Assembly: GCA_029204225.1 (NCBI GenBank)
Contig: CM055093.1
Coordinates: forward strand, 31,755,777-31,819,776
Direction of reading: 5' to 3'
Length of the DNA stretch: 64,000 bases
Source: Diphasiastrum complanatum
Lineage: Eukaryota; Streptophyta; Lycopodiopsida; Lycopodiales; Lycopodiaceae
Shown here: one piece after another, positions 33,201-45,548 of the stretch
How positions within the stretch are numbered: position 1 is the stretch's first letter
Layout of the letters: the number at the start of each line of letters is the position of its first letter
Program-made: the position numbers and the translations under genes
The notes under the pieces: generated by a model
The model's database searches: none
Seen by the model: only the letters and a program-made list of their open reading frames with translations
What the model was told of the DNA's origin: nothing

Positions 33201-36200
33201 ATCATTTTAGTGTGGCTGAGTTAGATTTGTCAGATTTGAAAAAATTTTCTTTGTATTTTGGAGTGGGAGAGAAGCACTTCAACTTTTCATTTTTGAAGTT
33301 CAGGTCTTTTGTGAATATTTTTTAAGCTTTTCATTTTGAAGTTTCGTAGGAAATTTTAGAAAAAATTCAGTCCTAACCCTACCTTTGTCGATTAGGTTAA
33401 AAAAAATTGGAAAAAAAGAAGAAGAAATAAAGTTCCAATTTTGTAACCCTAATTTGTACCCTGAAAAAAGAAACCTAAGATTTAACCTAAATTGGATTGC
33501 GCCGTTCCTTGCCCCTTCTTTTACTTCACACATTTCCCCCCCTCTCACTTCACGCGCTTGCCCTACCTCGGATCCCTCTCGTTCTGTCTCTCTCTAGTCC
33601 CTACTCTTTAGGTGCTCTCATGTCTCTCTTTGCCCACTTGACTGCCAGCTGGTCTTGCGCGTCTATTCTAATTAGTAATATCTATGTACTGTGTACTTAT
33701 AACTTAATAACTTACTAGTAGTTTGGTATGGTCATTGATGATTGATTTTATTATTAGAATCCAGGCTTGGTACTCCGAGTGCTGGTATTGGATTCTCCAT
33801 GGCACCACCTTTAGCCACCAAACAATGGCCACCATCGAGAGGGAGAGGTAGATGGGGAGGCTGCACTACACACCTAGGGGGTGTAGGGATTAATATGTGT
33901 CTAGCTTTGCTTCTAGAGCGATGGAGGAGGCAAAGATTGCAGTTTGATAGTGCTTCTAGTCCTGTGATCTCCTATTTCATCTTGCTAAGTAGCAAGACCC
34001 CGACATGGAGGAATATGATGACCACAGTGAGCACAATCCAGCATGTGTGGTCAGGGCCTTCTAGTGAGTATCTCAGGACTAAAGGACTTGTTGAGCAAGC
34101 AACTAGATCTCCTCAAAAGGGCATGGGCTCAATATGCACTCTAGTCTCTCTGAACAATATCAATTTTCAACTCTGAAATTTGCATTTTAAATGTTGAGTT
34201 TGAATTTTGCAATTTGCAAATTGCTATTATATGTAACATATGTCATGACTCATATGAATGTTCAATCTTCACTTCTCAAGAATCAGAATTGGATCTTGAT
34301 CATTGCTAGAAATCACAATGCTCATTGTTGTGAATTAGGTATGGTTGCACCATCATATTTGATGGTTGGACCGATGCAAAGAAGTGCTACATATTGAATA
34401 TCTTGGTGTCTTGTGGCATGGGACAATGTTTTTGAGATCCATTGCCTCTAGGGTAGCAGTGACTAGCAAGTACATGTTTACCCATATTCGGGCTGCCATT
34501 GAGGAGGTGGGGCTACGACACATTGTACACATATAATGAATCCATTATTCAGATTGCAATAAACATTTTTATGAGGCTTGAGCTTATTGCTTAGAAGTTA
34601 GTAGCTAGTAGTTACAACTTACTATGAGCTAGTTATTACTTGCTTCAAGTTGCTAGTTACTAGCTAGTAGTAAGTAGTAAGCTCTAAGTAGCAAGCTCTA
34701 ACTACTTACTACTTAGTACTAACTTTTAAGTTGAAAGTTCTAAGTTTTGAGTGCTCAAGTGACAAGGGTCAATGCGCATTGCGTATCGCTCAAGCCTAGA
34801 TTAAGTTTCCTTATAGTTCCAATTCAAAACTTCCAACTTCCAACTTCAAGTTCCACTTTGAAAGTGTAAACTCACGAGCCAGCTCTGAGCTACCACAGTG
34901 CACTACTAAGATTTTGATGTACTCATTGCTTTGTACAATGTTCATTGTTCACAATCGAATGATCAATTGACAATGTTGATTCTGGAATGTTGAATGGCCA
35001 ATTGTTTGATTGTTGTGCACTACATAGTTGTCACGAACAATGCGGCAAATTGCGTTGCCATGGATAGGCTTGTTAAGGAGACCTATTCCCCCACCCCCCA
35101 TTTTTTTTTGGGCACCTTGTGCTGCACATTGCTTGGACCTCCTAATCGAGGATGTAGCCAAGATACCATGGGTCAAAAAGGGGCCTGACACATGCCAAGC
35201 ATGTTGAGGATTCAGGAAACACTCCACCCTAGAGGTCTTGAGACCTGCCCCAACTAGGTTTGTAGCTCAGACTACTTGGTAATTACTAATTGCTATTGTA
35301 ATATATCAAAATTTTTGATAATTGATTCATTGCATTTGTCATTTGCGGTTGCCATTGTGTAGTACGTACCATAGCTGCAGTGCGATTTGCGAATCGCGAT
35401 CAGAATCGTGATCTCGATTCACGATTCGGGATTTTCCCAGAATCGTGTAGAATCGATTTTTTTTTTTTTTTTTTGAAATTTTTTTGTGCAATATGGGTAG
35501 CAGATGAAAGCTCTGATCGAGGGGAATATGATTGTGTAGTTTGCCGACTGTTTCAGGTTTAGGATGGTCCCTTTACGCTAAAGCTGCTTCCCATATAAAA
35601 AAAAAGAGAACACATTGGGGCATTCCCAGTGAACATAGCAGGAATCTCCCTTTCTCTGATTCTCCCTCTCTCTATCTCTCTCTGATCACGATTCACAACA
35701 AACGGAACTAAAACCATGGCTGAATCATTCTGAACTTTAGCCTTAAATGAAGCAATTTTTGACAAAACAACCATACTCTCTCTCTCTCTCTCTCTCTCTA
35801 CAACCATAAATCATAAACCATAAAACCGAAGTTATTGAACTAAAACCACAAAGAACAATACTGAATCACGACAATGCTGTGAATAGGATCATCATAATAT
35901 AGAATATCGGGCCACATGGCACCAAATAGGGGTACAATGATGTTCCATGAACGTAATGAAAACTATATAACTAAGGCTCGTCAGAGTCATGATCCCGTGA
36001 AGTGACCATCGCAATGCAAGCATCTCCATCTGCGGGTGCCTGAGCCATGGTGTGTGCCCACATCCCCGTCGGTAAGCTCAACCTTGGCCCAAAGGCCTCG
36101 GTCCCACACTAGCATCGTATCAACACGACCCTAAACTTGCAAACAACAAATAATCAGGCAAACGTTCAGTAGAAAAAAAATACATTGCATTGAACAACAT

Positions 36201-39200
36201 TACTGAGCTCAAATAGAGCTCAAAATACCAGAGCATAATCAGAACGATTCCAGTTCACACATTATATCAAGTGCCAAAGAAGAACATGAGATTAGGGCGT
36301 GGGATAGAATAATTTCTGTATGAGGGATAACAAGCGACTGACGTTAGCGTCGGAGTCCGTGCATGAAGGAGTGCAATGTGGGCCTAAATCGCGCCCTTAG
36401 CAGATGTTTGCATGACGGTCCACGCCTAAACCCTAAAAAGTATGGAATCAGGGCATGAGAATCGAAATTTGTGATACGGACGTAGACGGGCAGAAGGAGG
36501 TCATAGGAGTCTGTGCAAGCATGTGGAAATGCATTCTAGGCTCAGACATCACCTCACTCGGTTTCCAACAAGCCATTCTGTGAAAATGTCCAAAATACAC
36601 AAGCATTTAGAATGTAGTGTTCAAATCTCGCTAGGCGTGTCGTAACGGCTGAAACTGATGCTGTAGGAATCACTGTGGGCGTGAAGAAAGGTGGTCTAGA
36701 GCCAAACTACGCTCGTTCTGGTTGCCTACAGCTCAATGTCAACAATTGCAAAAAATCAAGCCTACACTTACCTTGGTCGTTTCGCTCTCCACGAAGCTCA
36801 GACCCACCCGGCACCGTGCACACCAACTCCGTATCGTCGAGTAGATGCCTGCCAAGTATTCACTTGCGAAGATTGGACGCCCATAGCTCTCAGAAAAAAA
36901 ATTTGCCTCCTCCACTGCTGGCGCGGTTCTGTGTGCGAGGAGGAGGCCGAAATTCGGGTTTCTGGTTTGTTTTTTTTAATGATTCTGTCCACGATTCGCT
37001 GCAGCAGTATCGCGATTCGTTGCAACTATGGTACGTACCTAGTACTATGTATTATTTAGTTATATTCAATGATGAGAACTTGAATGTTCTAATTTCCTAA
37101 ACATCTATGCGTTTATGATCTCGTCTCTAGATCCATCATTCCATGTAGTATGTTTGATGTAATCTGATATATTTAGATCGAAGATTCTAGTATCATGATT
37201 CATCTAACATCTATTATGTTCATAGTTAGTAGTTAGTAGTTATGTTCTTGCTTTCATGATTCAAGATTGTACTAATGCCAATTTGGAATGCACTATGCAG
37301 GTTTGCGTTTATGTTCATAGTTTTGGAATGACTATTGAAAGTTCACACAAACTTGAGGCAGATGGTCGTTTCAAATGAGTGGGTGCAGTGGGGGCCATCA
37401 CAAGAGCCTAAGGGTAGGAGATTTGAGTTGTCATGCTCTCATCTTCATTTTGGGATGAGGCACAATCCATCGTCGTGGGCCTATAGCCTAGCCTACAGCC
37501 CATCTCCTTGTAGGGGTCTAGCCATTGATGATGTAATATTCGAGGATGTGGCATATTTGATCCAATAAGTCATCATGGGGGTGCATCTGTCCTTTTGTAG
37601 AATGAATAGGATGAGAGTATGCGCAGTACATTAATTAATAGATTGACCATAAAAAACAAGTATTTATTACCTAGGATGGATGACCTTGAAGATTATCAAA
37701 GTGGACCTAAATATTTAACTAAGATAGATTTGAGGACGAAACACCTTACCAAGCAGGCTACACCTTTACCTTAGTGAAGGTGACGACCAAAGCTCCAGAT
37801 CTAGCTCAAATCTTTGTGGAGAGGTTACTTAGACCTTTCTGGTTGCCATTACATATGGCGATTGATACTAGATAGAGATGATCATTTCACAAGACACTTC
37901 TAAACACGTTATATTTTGCTAGTGGATACCTCTTTATGCTGATGTATGGATTCTAGCCTAGCTCCAATTGCTGTTGAAACCAAGGGTGTGGACCTTTTCA
38001 AAAAGCCTTTCCGCAACATATTTGAAACAAAAAAATAATCGGCTTTGTCAGGAAAGAAATGGCGAAATGTTTTAGACTGTTTATTTATTCCTAGCCTTTT
38101 TTTTTTAAGGGGAAACCAAGTGTTGTTTAAGTGTCTAGATAGTGATTATAGCTCTATACAATGACAATATAAGCAATTGGTAATTGACATACTTAGATGA
38201 TCGTGGACTCATTGAGACATACATCACACAATGCACATACAAAGTATTCATAATTCTACTATCCCCCAACGAGTTCTAACCAAAGTTTTATATGCCAAAC
38301 TTTCAAACACACATTGGGAGGTTTTTTTGTTTTTTCCCCCTCTAATTTCAAAATCCGTTTCCAAAGGTTCCTTTGAAACGGACTTTCATTGAATGAAACA
38401 CATTTTGATGAAACATTGGGAAGCAGCTGAACCTTTTAGTAATATGCAATAAATTTTACAATAAGCACATGAGAATCTTCGGAGCACTTAAGATAGAGTG
38501 AGACATTACATGAATTTGAAGAGGACTTTTCGTGAGGTTCAATAGGGAGACCAAGTGTTTCTTTAGATACCAAAGGACTTGAAGATAATGCATACAAGAA
38601 AGCATTACAAATTATTTGCTAGGTATTGTGGACCTGTGATCATAGTGAAGTGAATTGGCTCTTTGGCTTATCGACTAGAACTCACAGATGAGTCTAAGTT
38701 TATCTTGTATTTTATGTGAGTTGACTTAAATTAAGTTGACATGAAGGGGATTCCGTTATCACTTGAGTTAACCAAAGATAACTGTAGTGGAGGCACATAC
38801 AAATGTGATTGGAGCTACAATTGACTTGTAGGGGTTAATTATTGCATGGGTATTACACGCATCTGTATGGATGAGCTTGGGCCAATTTATATTGGAGGGT
38901 GTGGGCATATGGGATTATTGATATTAGATCACAGTAGGCATGAGACAGTGGACACTTAGAGTCTCCATGATTGGTCCAATAGTAGGGCAAGGCTTCTCCT
39001 TGGCTGGAGGGGATTATGGTGGCATGGGACGCCATAGCTCCTGTCTTAGGGATTGATGGATGCTGGTATTTCCCAGTGAGCTCTATGGATGGGAGGCTCC
39101 AAATAGTGGCTTCTATAGCAGGGGGATGCATTGACTATTTGGGATACCAGAAGTCTTAAGGTTTTTAGTCAGTCGAAATACTGCTAGTATTTACTTGGAT

Positions 39201-41354
39201 TCAAAAGAATCTATCATCCTCAATAAATGAAGGAGAGTCCTATTCTAGGCCCCATGTACAATAGAAGGGGGCTAAATGGGCAAGTAGTTATCTTTTAACT
39301 AGGGTATACAAGGCTGGAATTTATGTAGAATTCTATCTATTGGTTTATTTGTGACTTTTCTAACATAGGATTGATATCTTACTCCTGCTAAAATTTTGAT
39401 TGGTTCATGTGCCCCACTTCCACATGCTGCAGTTTAAGGCCTCATCTTCCGATTGGTTTTGTATTTTCCTGATTTCCTGATAACAATTCCTCTGATTTTC
39501 AGAAGTCTGTGGTTTGACTGGTTTCTACCTGTTGTAAGCTGATTGGAAGATGTTTGAACATGGTTAATAAGTCTTCTAAATTAATGGAGAAATGAATGGA
39601 TTCGCTGGGCATGTGACAGTACAATTCAACAAAATGGGCGCGTTTGTTTTTGCTGGGGTAGACATTTCATCAGTATGCATGTATTGCTTGAGCATGTACA
39701 CAAGATTTTTTTGATTTTTGGTCTGCTCCGAGCAGCATCAAGAGAATGGTAAAGCGGTAAAATACTAGGAAGTGTATCACCTGTTCTGCTCGCTTTTGAT
39801 GTAGCTCATGCTTCATTGTATGTTCATTATGACTTACTATACGGATCATTTTTCTGAGCTGTGCTTTGTTTTCCTTAGGCATATAAAAGTCATCAATCTA
39901 GAAGAAAGCGAGATTATAGATGAGAGTGGAAAGTGGCTACATGAACTTGCCCAACACCATTCAGAACTGGAAGTTTTGAATTTTGCAATGACTGGCTTGG
40001 AAAAAATTGATATTGGTGACTTGGAAATGCTAGTTGAAAATTGCAAATCTCTCTCATGCCTGAAAGTTGGTGAGGTTGATGCAAACAACATTAGAAGAGT
40101 CTTAAGCAAAGCAACGGTCCTTCAGGAGTTTGCCATGGTGAACGGCATTGTTGGAGATAATAATCTTGACCATGGCCAAGAAGGAAGAGGTGCAGAGTTT
40201 GATCTACCAAAAACCCTGAACTCTCTTTCGGGTGATATCTTATTACCTTTGAGCCCTGTTGTTGCCTCTAAGTTAAAAAAATTGAATTTGAAGCCAGCTT
40301 TTCTGAGTCCGGAGGGTCATCTTGAAGTGCTTAGGTACTGCATCAACCTGGAGGTTCTAGAGGTAAGTGTTGATTGCAAAAGTTATTGGCTTTTCCGATT
40401 TGTTCCTGTTTGAAGCAAGTTTTTTTGCCATACTTAAAACATGAAGTCCGTTTCTAGAATCTAGACTCTAGGCATCATCTGAATGAATGTTTGGAAGCTT
40501 TTATGAATCTGCTCATTTGGCTTTGTTTGGCTTTGTTTGATGTTTCCGAGTTGGTTTGTCTTTTAGTGCACATGCTTACATTACTGGAATCTTCTCATAA
40601 ACAGGTGCGGAACATTATTGGAGATGATGGCCTAGATTTGCTGGCCAATACCTGTAAAAAACTTCAAAGGCTTCGCATAGAGCATGCCTATCGTGAAGGT
40701 CCTGGCATTGTGTCACATAAATCACTTGTTTCTTTAGCTCAAAATTGCATCTACCTTAATTTCCTTGTACTGTATGTCTCGGATATAAGTAATGCAGCTG
40801 TAGCAGCTTTTGGGCAATTTTGCCCACTCTTGGTGGATTTTCGCCTAGTTCTCGTTGACAGCAATGAGTTTGTCTCCGAACTACCACTTGACAACGGAAT
40901 CTTGGCTTTGATGAAAGGTTGTGAGAATTTAACTCGTATCTGTGTTTATTTGCGGTATGGAGGTTTGACTGACACTGGTTTAGCCCATATTGGGAGGCAT
41001 GGTGGAAAGCTCAAATGGGCACTGTTGGGCTGCGTAGGTGATAGTGACCAAGGGCTTAAACATTTTGCATTGGGATGCCAGAAGCTTGAGAAACTGGAGA
41101 TGCGGGATTGCCCTTTCAGTGAAGCTGGCCTTTCTGAAGCAGTTCTTATTATGAGATCGTTAAAGTTTTTATGGGTAGAATACTGTAATGCAACAGAAAA
41201 TTGTACTGGCTTTACATCCATGCAGCGACCTTTTTGGAATATGGAGCATTATCAAGGCTCACAGGAGCACTCAAAGCAACTTCTTGCATACCGCTCTTTA
41301 GCAGGAGTAAGAAATGACCAGCCATATGAGATTGTTTTACTGCGCGCAACTTGA
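29731..41354 (+). CDS. COI1: COI1-type jasmonate co-receptor F-box/LRR protein, copy B (three exons)
   Basis: Join 29731-30221, 39879-40362, 40605-41354: 1725 nt, 574 residues, close to Arabidopsis COI1 (592). Introns are GT-AG, phases 2 and 0, matching the Arabidopsis junctions (after the HCR/CCR and NLEVLE segments). In known plants the protein is the substrate receptor of SCF-COI1: the F-box binds SKP1 and the LRR solenoid binds jasmonate ligand, inositol phosphate and JAZ, leading to JAZ degradation in the nucleus. F-box at residues 13-50, LRRs after. Pocket residues kept: R85, F89, R349, Y382, R405 (Arabidopsis R85, F89, R348, Y386, R409), Y444 and R496 equivalents. Different: F91 for L91 and V380 (codon 40767-40769) for A384. 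The C-terminus keeps LAYRSLAGVRNDQP, as in COI1. Confidence 0.88.
32255..32600 (+). repeat. Solo-LTR-like repeat R2
   Basis: Shares with R1 (22500-23061) atatccaatgtaa, taggcccaaaa, gggcccaatgta, gtctataagtaggcaa and caatctacatgaa in the same order. The right end diverges after 32560. The outer edges are unclear. Confidence 0.55.
33742..34540 (+). pseudogene. hAT-type transposase remnant (DUF659-like)
   Basis: 34337-34430 reads RYGCTIIFDGWTDAKK and then YILNILVSC. After a frameshift comes GTMFLRSIASRVAVTSKYM and IRAAIEEVGLRHIV (to about 34536). The series GCTIxxDGWTD, NILVSC, GTMFLRS and EEVG is the DUF659 domain of plant hAT transposases. The upstream frame 33742-34176 (144 codons, GRGRGRWGGC) may be the decayed N-terminal part. 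Stops break it; no BED finger or dimerisation domain is seen. Confidence 0.6.
34575..34880. repeat. Short-unit AGTA/AAGTT-rich repeat zone
   Basis: Many near-repeats of tagtagtaagtagtaag and aagttctaagt type over about 300 bp, with mixed orientation (agttagta and tactaact). A similar zone (aacttagaacttagaactt) is at 45260-45420. It looks like simple-sequence expansion and has no coding value. Confidence 0.55.
35363..37037. mobile_element. DNA transposon-like element with terminal inverted repeats
   Basis: The left end TACGTACCATAGCTGCA (35363) is mirrored by the right end tgcaactatggtacgta (37021-37037), and the gcgaatcgcgat motif is also inverted between the ends (35390 and 37005). TAGTAC occurs just outside both ends, a possible target duplication. 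Length 1675 bp. Inside is a poly-T run, a 24-bp TC microsatellite (35776-35799) and sequence with higher GC near 36000-36120 and 36730-36870 that could be captured gene pieces. No transposase domain is visible, so it is non-autonomous. The family is not assigned. Confidence 0.6.
37655..38740 (+). mobile_element. Gypsy remnant (RT, integrase and GPY-like pieces)
   Basis: 37668-37735 reads PRMDDLEDYQSGPKYLTKID, the start of a gypsy reverse transcriptase core. Then comes a short integrase piece (RPFWLPLHMAIDTR, near 37830). After a gap, 38610-38720 reads FARYCGPVIIV, IGSLAYRLELTDES and FILYFM, the GPY/F-type C-terminal integrase module. Most of the element is deleted and stops are frequent. The tail 38740-39150 has no coding match and may be its 3' end or LTR. 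Confidence 0.6.
38741..39149. other. Unassigned segment between gypsy remnant and block B
   Basis: No gene. An open frame on the minus strand (38853-39131) has no family motif. The text is rich in tggtggcatgggac and ggcttctccttggctgg phrases and reads like LTR or transposon sequence, but I found no second copy here. Confidence 0.4.
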
Positions 41355-44300
41355 ACCTGTAACTTTCTGAATTGCACGTGAGATCAGAAGAAAGTAAGAG
41401 TGCACTTGGATAAAGATCAAGTTCATGAACAAGGTCACCTAGCGCATCTAAACCACATACTGATATCTTATCACCATTTCAACTTTCTCTACTTGCGTAT
41501 ATTTTTGAAGCCATTATATTAGGACTTGAACGCAGCAATTATATTTTAGAGTTTGAAACCCTTCTCACGGATTACTTGAATCAGTCATTCGGGGCTGGCA
41601 TTACAACTCAGTATCAAGACTCCGAGTAGATTGTGCTGCTGGAACATGTAAAAATCCCGAATTATCAAGAATGAGAATGCGATTTGCCTTTCAGATTGGG
41701 GCTTTGATGAGGTCTCGAGTTTTTTTATTATCAATGGCCCTGGTATTTTTGAAAATTGACGGAACTTTTTCAGGGAAGAACGGTTCTGAAACAAATTTGA
41801 CTGCTCTTTAGAAATTGAGCATCCTCAAGTTTTCAGTGAGAACTTGGATCAGTTCCAGATGAAGTTTTGGTGGTTGGTGTTTGCTTGCCAAAAGATAGCA
41901 TCCTGATTCAACCTTGGTGGTTGCTGGGTGAAAAAACCTTGAGGCAAAATCAAATATCATATGATAATGTGCCTTAGTGTTTGCTTTGGTTGCCTCCAAT
42001 AGATATTATAATGCTATTTAGCATCAGCAGAGCTGGGATAAGGGTGGAGAAACTATGAAGTTGACAGGATGCAAGCTGCACAATTATAGTGGAGTAGCAT
42101 CGTAGTATGTACATACATTATGCTTGAAATACTTGATCAGAGGTGGGGATTGTTGACGTGGTCAGGCCGCTCCAATGTCAAGTCAGTAGACTCTGGTTAA
42201 TCTATGTAGGATTGTATATTCGTCCAAAGCTGTTCAACAATCCAGCGGAGCCCTATTATTTTCATAAAGTTGTGCTAGTTTCCTAGAATCTTATTTGAGT
42301 CTGCTTAATAGATTGATCAGTTTGCTTCATAAAAGCTATTAACCTTAAACGTTTACATGAACATCAATTTATGGCTGTGAAGCGAGCATTGGTACCGCAA
42401 TTATGCGGTTTTTGTACTGTAGCTTATATGAGGTCATTATATCTTTGCTAGCCTCGAAAGCAGTAGACAGTTAATGAATAATCAATTTCAATGATGAACT
42501 AACGTGTACTTACAAGGATTTGTGACATCACTGATTGAGGCTGCCCAAAGTTCAATTTTGTTTGACGAGTCTAGTTAGAAAAAATGTTGTAACTATACCT
42601 TTTACAAAAGGAGGTTTGTTTTCATGATAATTGAAATTAATCAATGGTACCTTCAAAGCTCATTGCGCGTATACCTTCGAGCAATGCTACATTTTGATGA
42701 GGAAAAGTTTTTGCGATAAATCGAAAGGCAATCTTTTTTCTGCCATTTATGTTCTAAGTTTGACACTATATTAAATGAAAGCAGGTACTTTTGGGCTGTC
42801 CAGGAAAAGGCCACATTGTGATGTGTAAATTCTCGTTTCTCCTCTGAGTTTTCAGTTTTTCTGTTTCACATAGTTTTAACATATAAGAAGAAGATGGAGG
42901 ACAAAATCATAAGAAACAAAACGTCCACTGAAAGGTACATTTCCAGTTCACGAGCATGAAGAAGTTATCTACAATGTTGCTAGCAATGTATCTCGTTCCT
43001 GCTATGCAGAAAAACAAGTTTTTGGAAATTTAAAGAGGCCAAGGAGATTGTGTTTGGGTTCTTTAAAGTATTCAGCTCATTAAGGCTTCAAACCTACATT
43101 TGGAGGATTCAATGAAACCAACATTGGATTTTTTATTGGACCTTCTGTAGACACAAATTTTTGGGTTGCACTTGACAAAGTTTTCTAAATCTCTTTGAAT
43201 TAGAAATATCACAAAACAATCAGGAGTGCACAGAATGAGAATAAATTCGATGGATGTGTTATGGGGAAGGTATGAGTTACATTTACTAAGAAATGAGAAG
43301 GATGAAGGGCAAAAAAACCGAGCTGAAATAAAGGACTTTAAATCTGAAGAAAATTTTCAGATTTATGTTCATTTGAGATAATTGCCAATTGTGACTTGAA
43401 AAAGCATCTTAGGTTGTTTCACCATTGTTTGTGAGTATGTAAACAATGCAACAAAGAGGCTTTAGCAATTTATTTTGGTGGCATTGGTTTAGGATTATTA
43501 TGCATTGTCTTTGTAGTACACTAATTTGGTAATTTGCTCAAATCAAAAAATTATTTGTAAAGTCTAAACAAAAACTAATTTCAAAAGTCAACAAATTCAA
43601 TCTTGGAATTGTATCCAATATCATCTTATTACATGTTTACACAAGGCACCTTCATGCACCTACTAAAGTGCACTAAGAAGATATACCTTTGAGAAAAGTT
43701 TTTGAAATGTCACATGTTTAATCTCAATGAGAAAGTCAAATGATAAGTGTTTAATATGAAGTAAAAGCTAGTTCAATCATGTCTACATGTTACAAATTCT
43801 TTCCTTTTAGAGGGAAAGATCTAATTGTCAAGTGCATATACAAGTTTCTGGATGATGAGGGGTGTGACAACACTATGGTTGTTTTCGTACGTCATGAAGT
43901 GGGTACACTTCTTTTGCCTTGACTCAATTTTCAAAAGTCTTTGTAGATAAACTTTTCATTCCTATAATTGTCATGAGCATCGACAAACTAATAATTTAGG
44001 TTTCGTAAGTAGTCAAGAAAATGTTGGTCTTGAAAAGAAATTGTGCGGTAGAGATGTGTGGAAGATGGACGAGTCTTCATCTGAGTTATTGGATCTAGCT
44101 TAAAGCCATAGTTTGCAATCTATTGAAAAACATTGAAGTAGCATATGACCCAATGTAGTTCGATGTAGTTATACTACATTGGTTTCCTAAAAACGTTGCT
44201 CATTACACTAGCAACCTTTGAACCAAGTCACGTTATATTCTTCTATGAAACAACATTTCTAAGATTATTGGGTACTTCAAGGCATTGGCTTTAACCTAAA

Positions 44301-44600
44301 AAGAGGGTGCTACAATGTGTTACCTGTTGCTATTAGAAAACCACCATAGTGACAACAATTTATTCTAGGTATCCATTCATAACAATTGTTTGTAAAGTGT
44401 TTCATTTGTTCATTCCATTTGGCAAACCCTTTCTAGGTCTTAAGCAATAGACAAGCCAAATTAGTGTCTAGGATGTTGAACAAATAAGCCGGTGTGTGAT
44501 AGTTGGTCTCTAATTAGCTAGCACTCACGATACCCCATGATGGTAGAAGATTGTAAAAGATACGTGCCCATTTAGGTGTTAAGAGTCGTTTTTGATATTA
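39150..44600. repeat. Segmental duplication block B (partner 11570-24900)
   Basis: Collinear with block A, from 700 bp before COI1 exon 2 to about 3.2 kb after the stop. It lacks the LINE/LTR/copia-E insertion, so 43340-43370 is the undisturbed site. Past 41354 it is non-coding: I see no gene in 41355-44600. The right end is cut near the LTR of gypsy G2. Confidence 0.8.
39879..41354 (+). CDS. COI1: COI1-B exons 2 and 3: LRR domain
   Basis: Exon 2 is 39879-40362 and exon 3 is 40605-41354, with a 242-bp intron (GAG|GTAAGT ... aaacag|GTGCGG). Exon 2 starts with KVINLEESE, followed by WLHELAQHHSELEVLNF, typical of COI1 LRRs 4-6. Exon 3 encodes RLRIE (ligand arginine), YVSDISN, DFRLVLVD, YLRYGGLTD, LEMRDCPF and FLWVEYC, each matching a COI1 pocket or JAZ-contact segment. 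Both exons are open throughout. They are the parts duplicated at 12255-13721. Confidence 0.88.
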
Positions 44601-44819
44601 GGTATACAAACTTTACTTGTGTTATGAGTCACTTTGGATAATAGGTATACAAACTTGGTCTATCAACAAAAGCCATAATATTGTATGTCATCTTCAAGTC
44701 CAAGGAAGCTCAATGTTTAGGTTTATATTATAATGGTCGTAGCACCAATCAAGGATTTATTGTTGGAAGTATTTCTAGTTTATAGTACGGTGGCTAGATC
44801 TTACTCATGGATGTAGTAT

Positions 44820-45548
44820 GGTGTTGGAGAGGATCGTCCACTTTTTAAGAATCTACCTAAAGCTTTCAAATGGAAAAATAAACAAACAAGGATGGGATCA
44901 CCAAGGCTTTCCCAACTGGTGCTCGGAACGGAAATAAAAAACTAACTTGACTAAGGCTTACCCAACTAGCCAAGATTAACAAAACAATAAAAACCTTGCT
45001 AAGGCTTCCCAACTAGTAGGGTCACTAAACTAGATCTTATTTTAACACCCAAAAGGGAGATGGAAATAATAGATTGCGGCTAAGTAAGCAAATAGCAAAT
45101 AAGGAAACACAAGAGAAATAGCAAGATAATATCAAAAGAGAGCAATTTAGCATGATCTCAAAAGTGTTGTATACATGACAAATACCTCTCCTTTTATAGC
45201 AAGGAGGGTCTTCCATAAGTATCCACTAACTTATGGGATTAGTTTAGAACTAGCCATTCTAGAACTTCTAACTTAGAACTTAGAACTTAGAACTTAAAAG
45301 TTTCTAACTTGAAACTTAAGATAACTTAAGACAACTTAAAATATTTCTAAGCTTAAGTTTCTTAAGTCTAAGTTCTAATCCTAAGTTTAAGTTATTTTAT
45401 TATTTTAAGCTTCTACCCATGGACTTACAAAACACATGCCATAGTAGAAGTTTATTGACAAATACTGATACGTGGACTTGCAAAACACATGCCACAGAGT
45501 TTTATTTCTCTTTTTTATATTTTCACTGTGTTTGCACAATTGCTACCA
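44820..45548 (-). repeat. 3' LTR of gypsy G2
   Basis: The right edge is set by a polypurine tract on the minus strand (gagggggataa, then TGGTAGC), the same GGATAA junction as in G1. A TATA box (gctataaaagg, minus) lies at 45190-45200. The left edge is taken at TGTTGGAGAGG (about 44823), giving CA on the minus strand. It is uncertain. Inside are three aaggctt-cccaact repeats (44905-45020) and aacttagaactt repeats (45260-45420). Confidence 0.5.

Larger units (their letters stand above)
30222..39878 (+). other. COI1-B intron 1 (9657 bp), transposon-filled
   Basis: Starts GTAAGG and ends ttttccttag. In order it contains plain AT-rich sequence to 32250, LTR-like repeat R2, plain sequence to 33740, a hAT-type remnant, AGTA-rich repeats, a 1.7-kb inverted-repeat DNA element and a gypsy remnant. 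From 39150 it enters block B, whose last 700 bp also exist before exon 2 of copy A. All inserts must be removed by splicing. Confidence 0.75.

Noticed and set aside
34575-34880. Regulatory repeat cluster in intron 1
   Set aside because: The units are irregular AGTA/AAGTT phrases like those at 45260-45420 in an LTR; simple-sequence expansion is enough.
36675-37100. A 141-codon frame and overlapping frames on both strands
   Set aside because: They lie at the end of the inverted-repeat element, overlap each other in different frames and show no domain.
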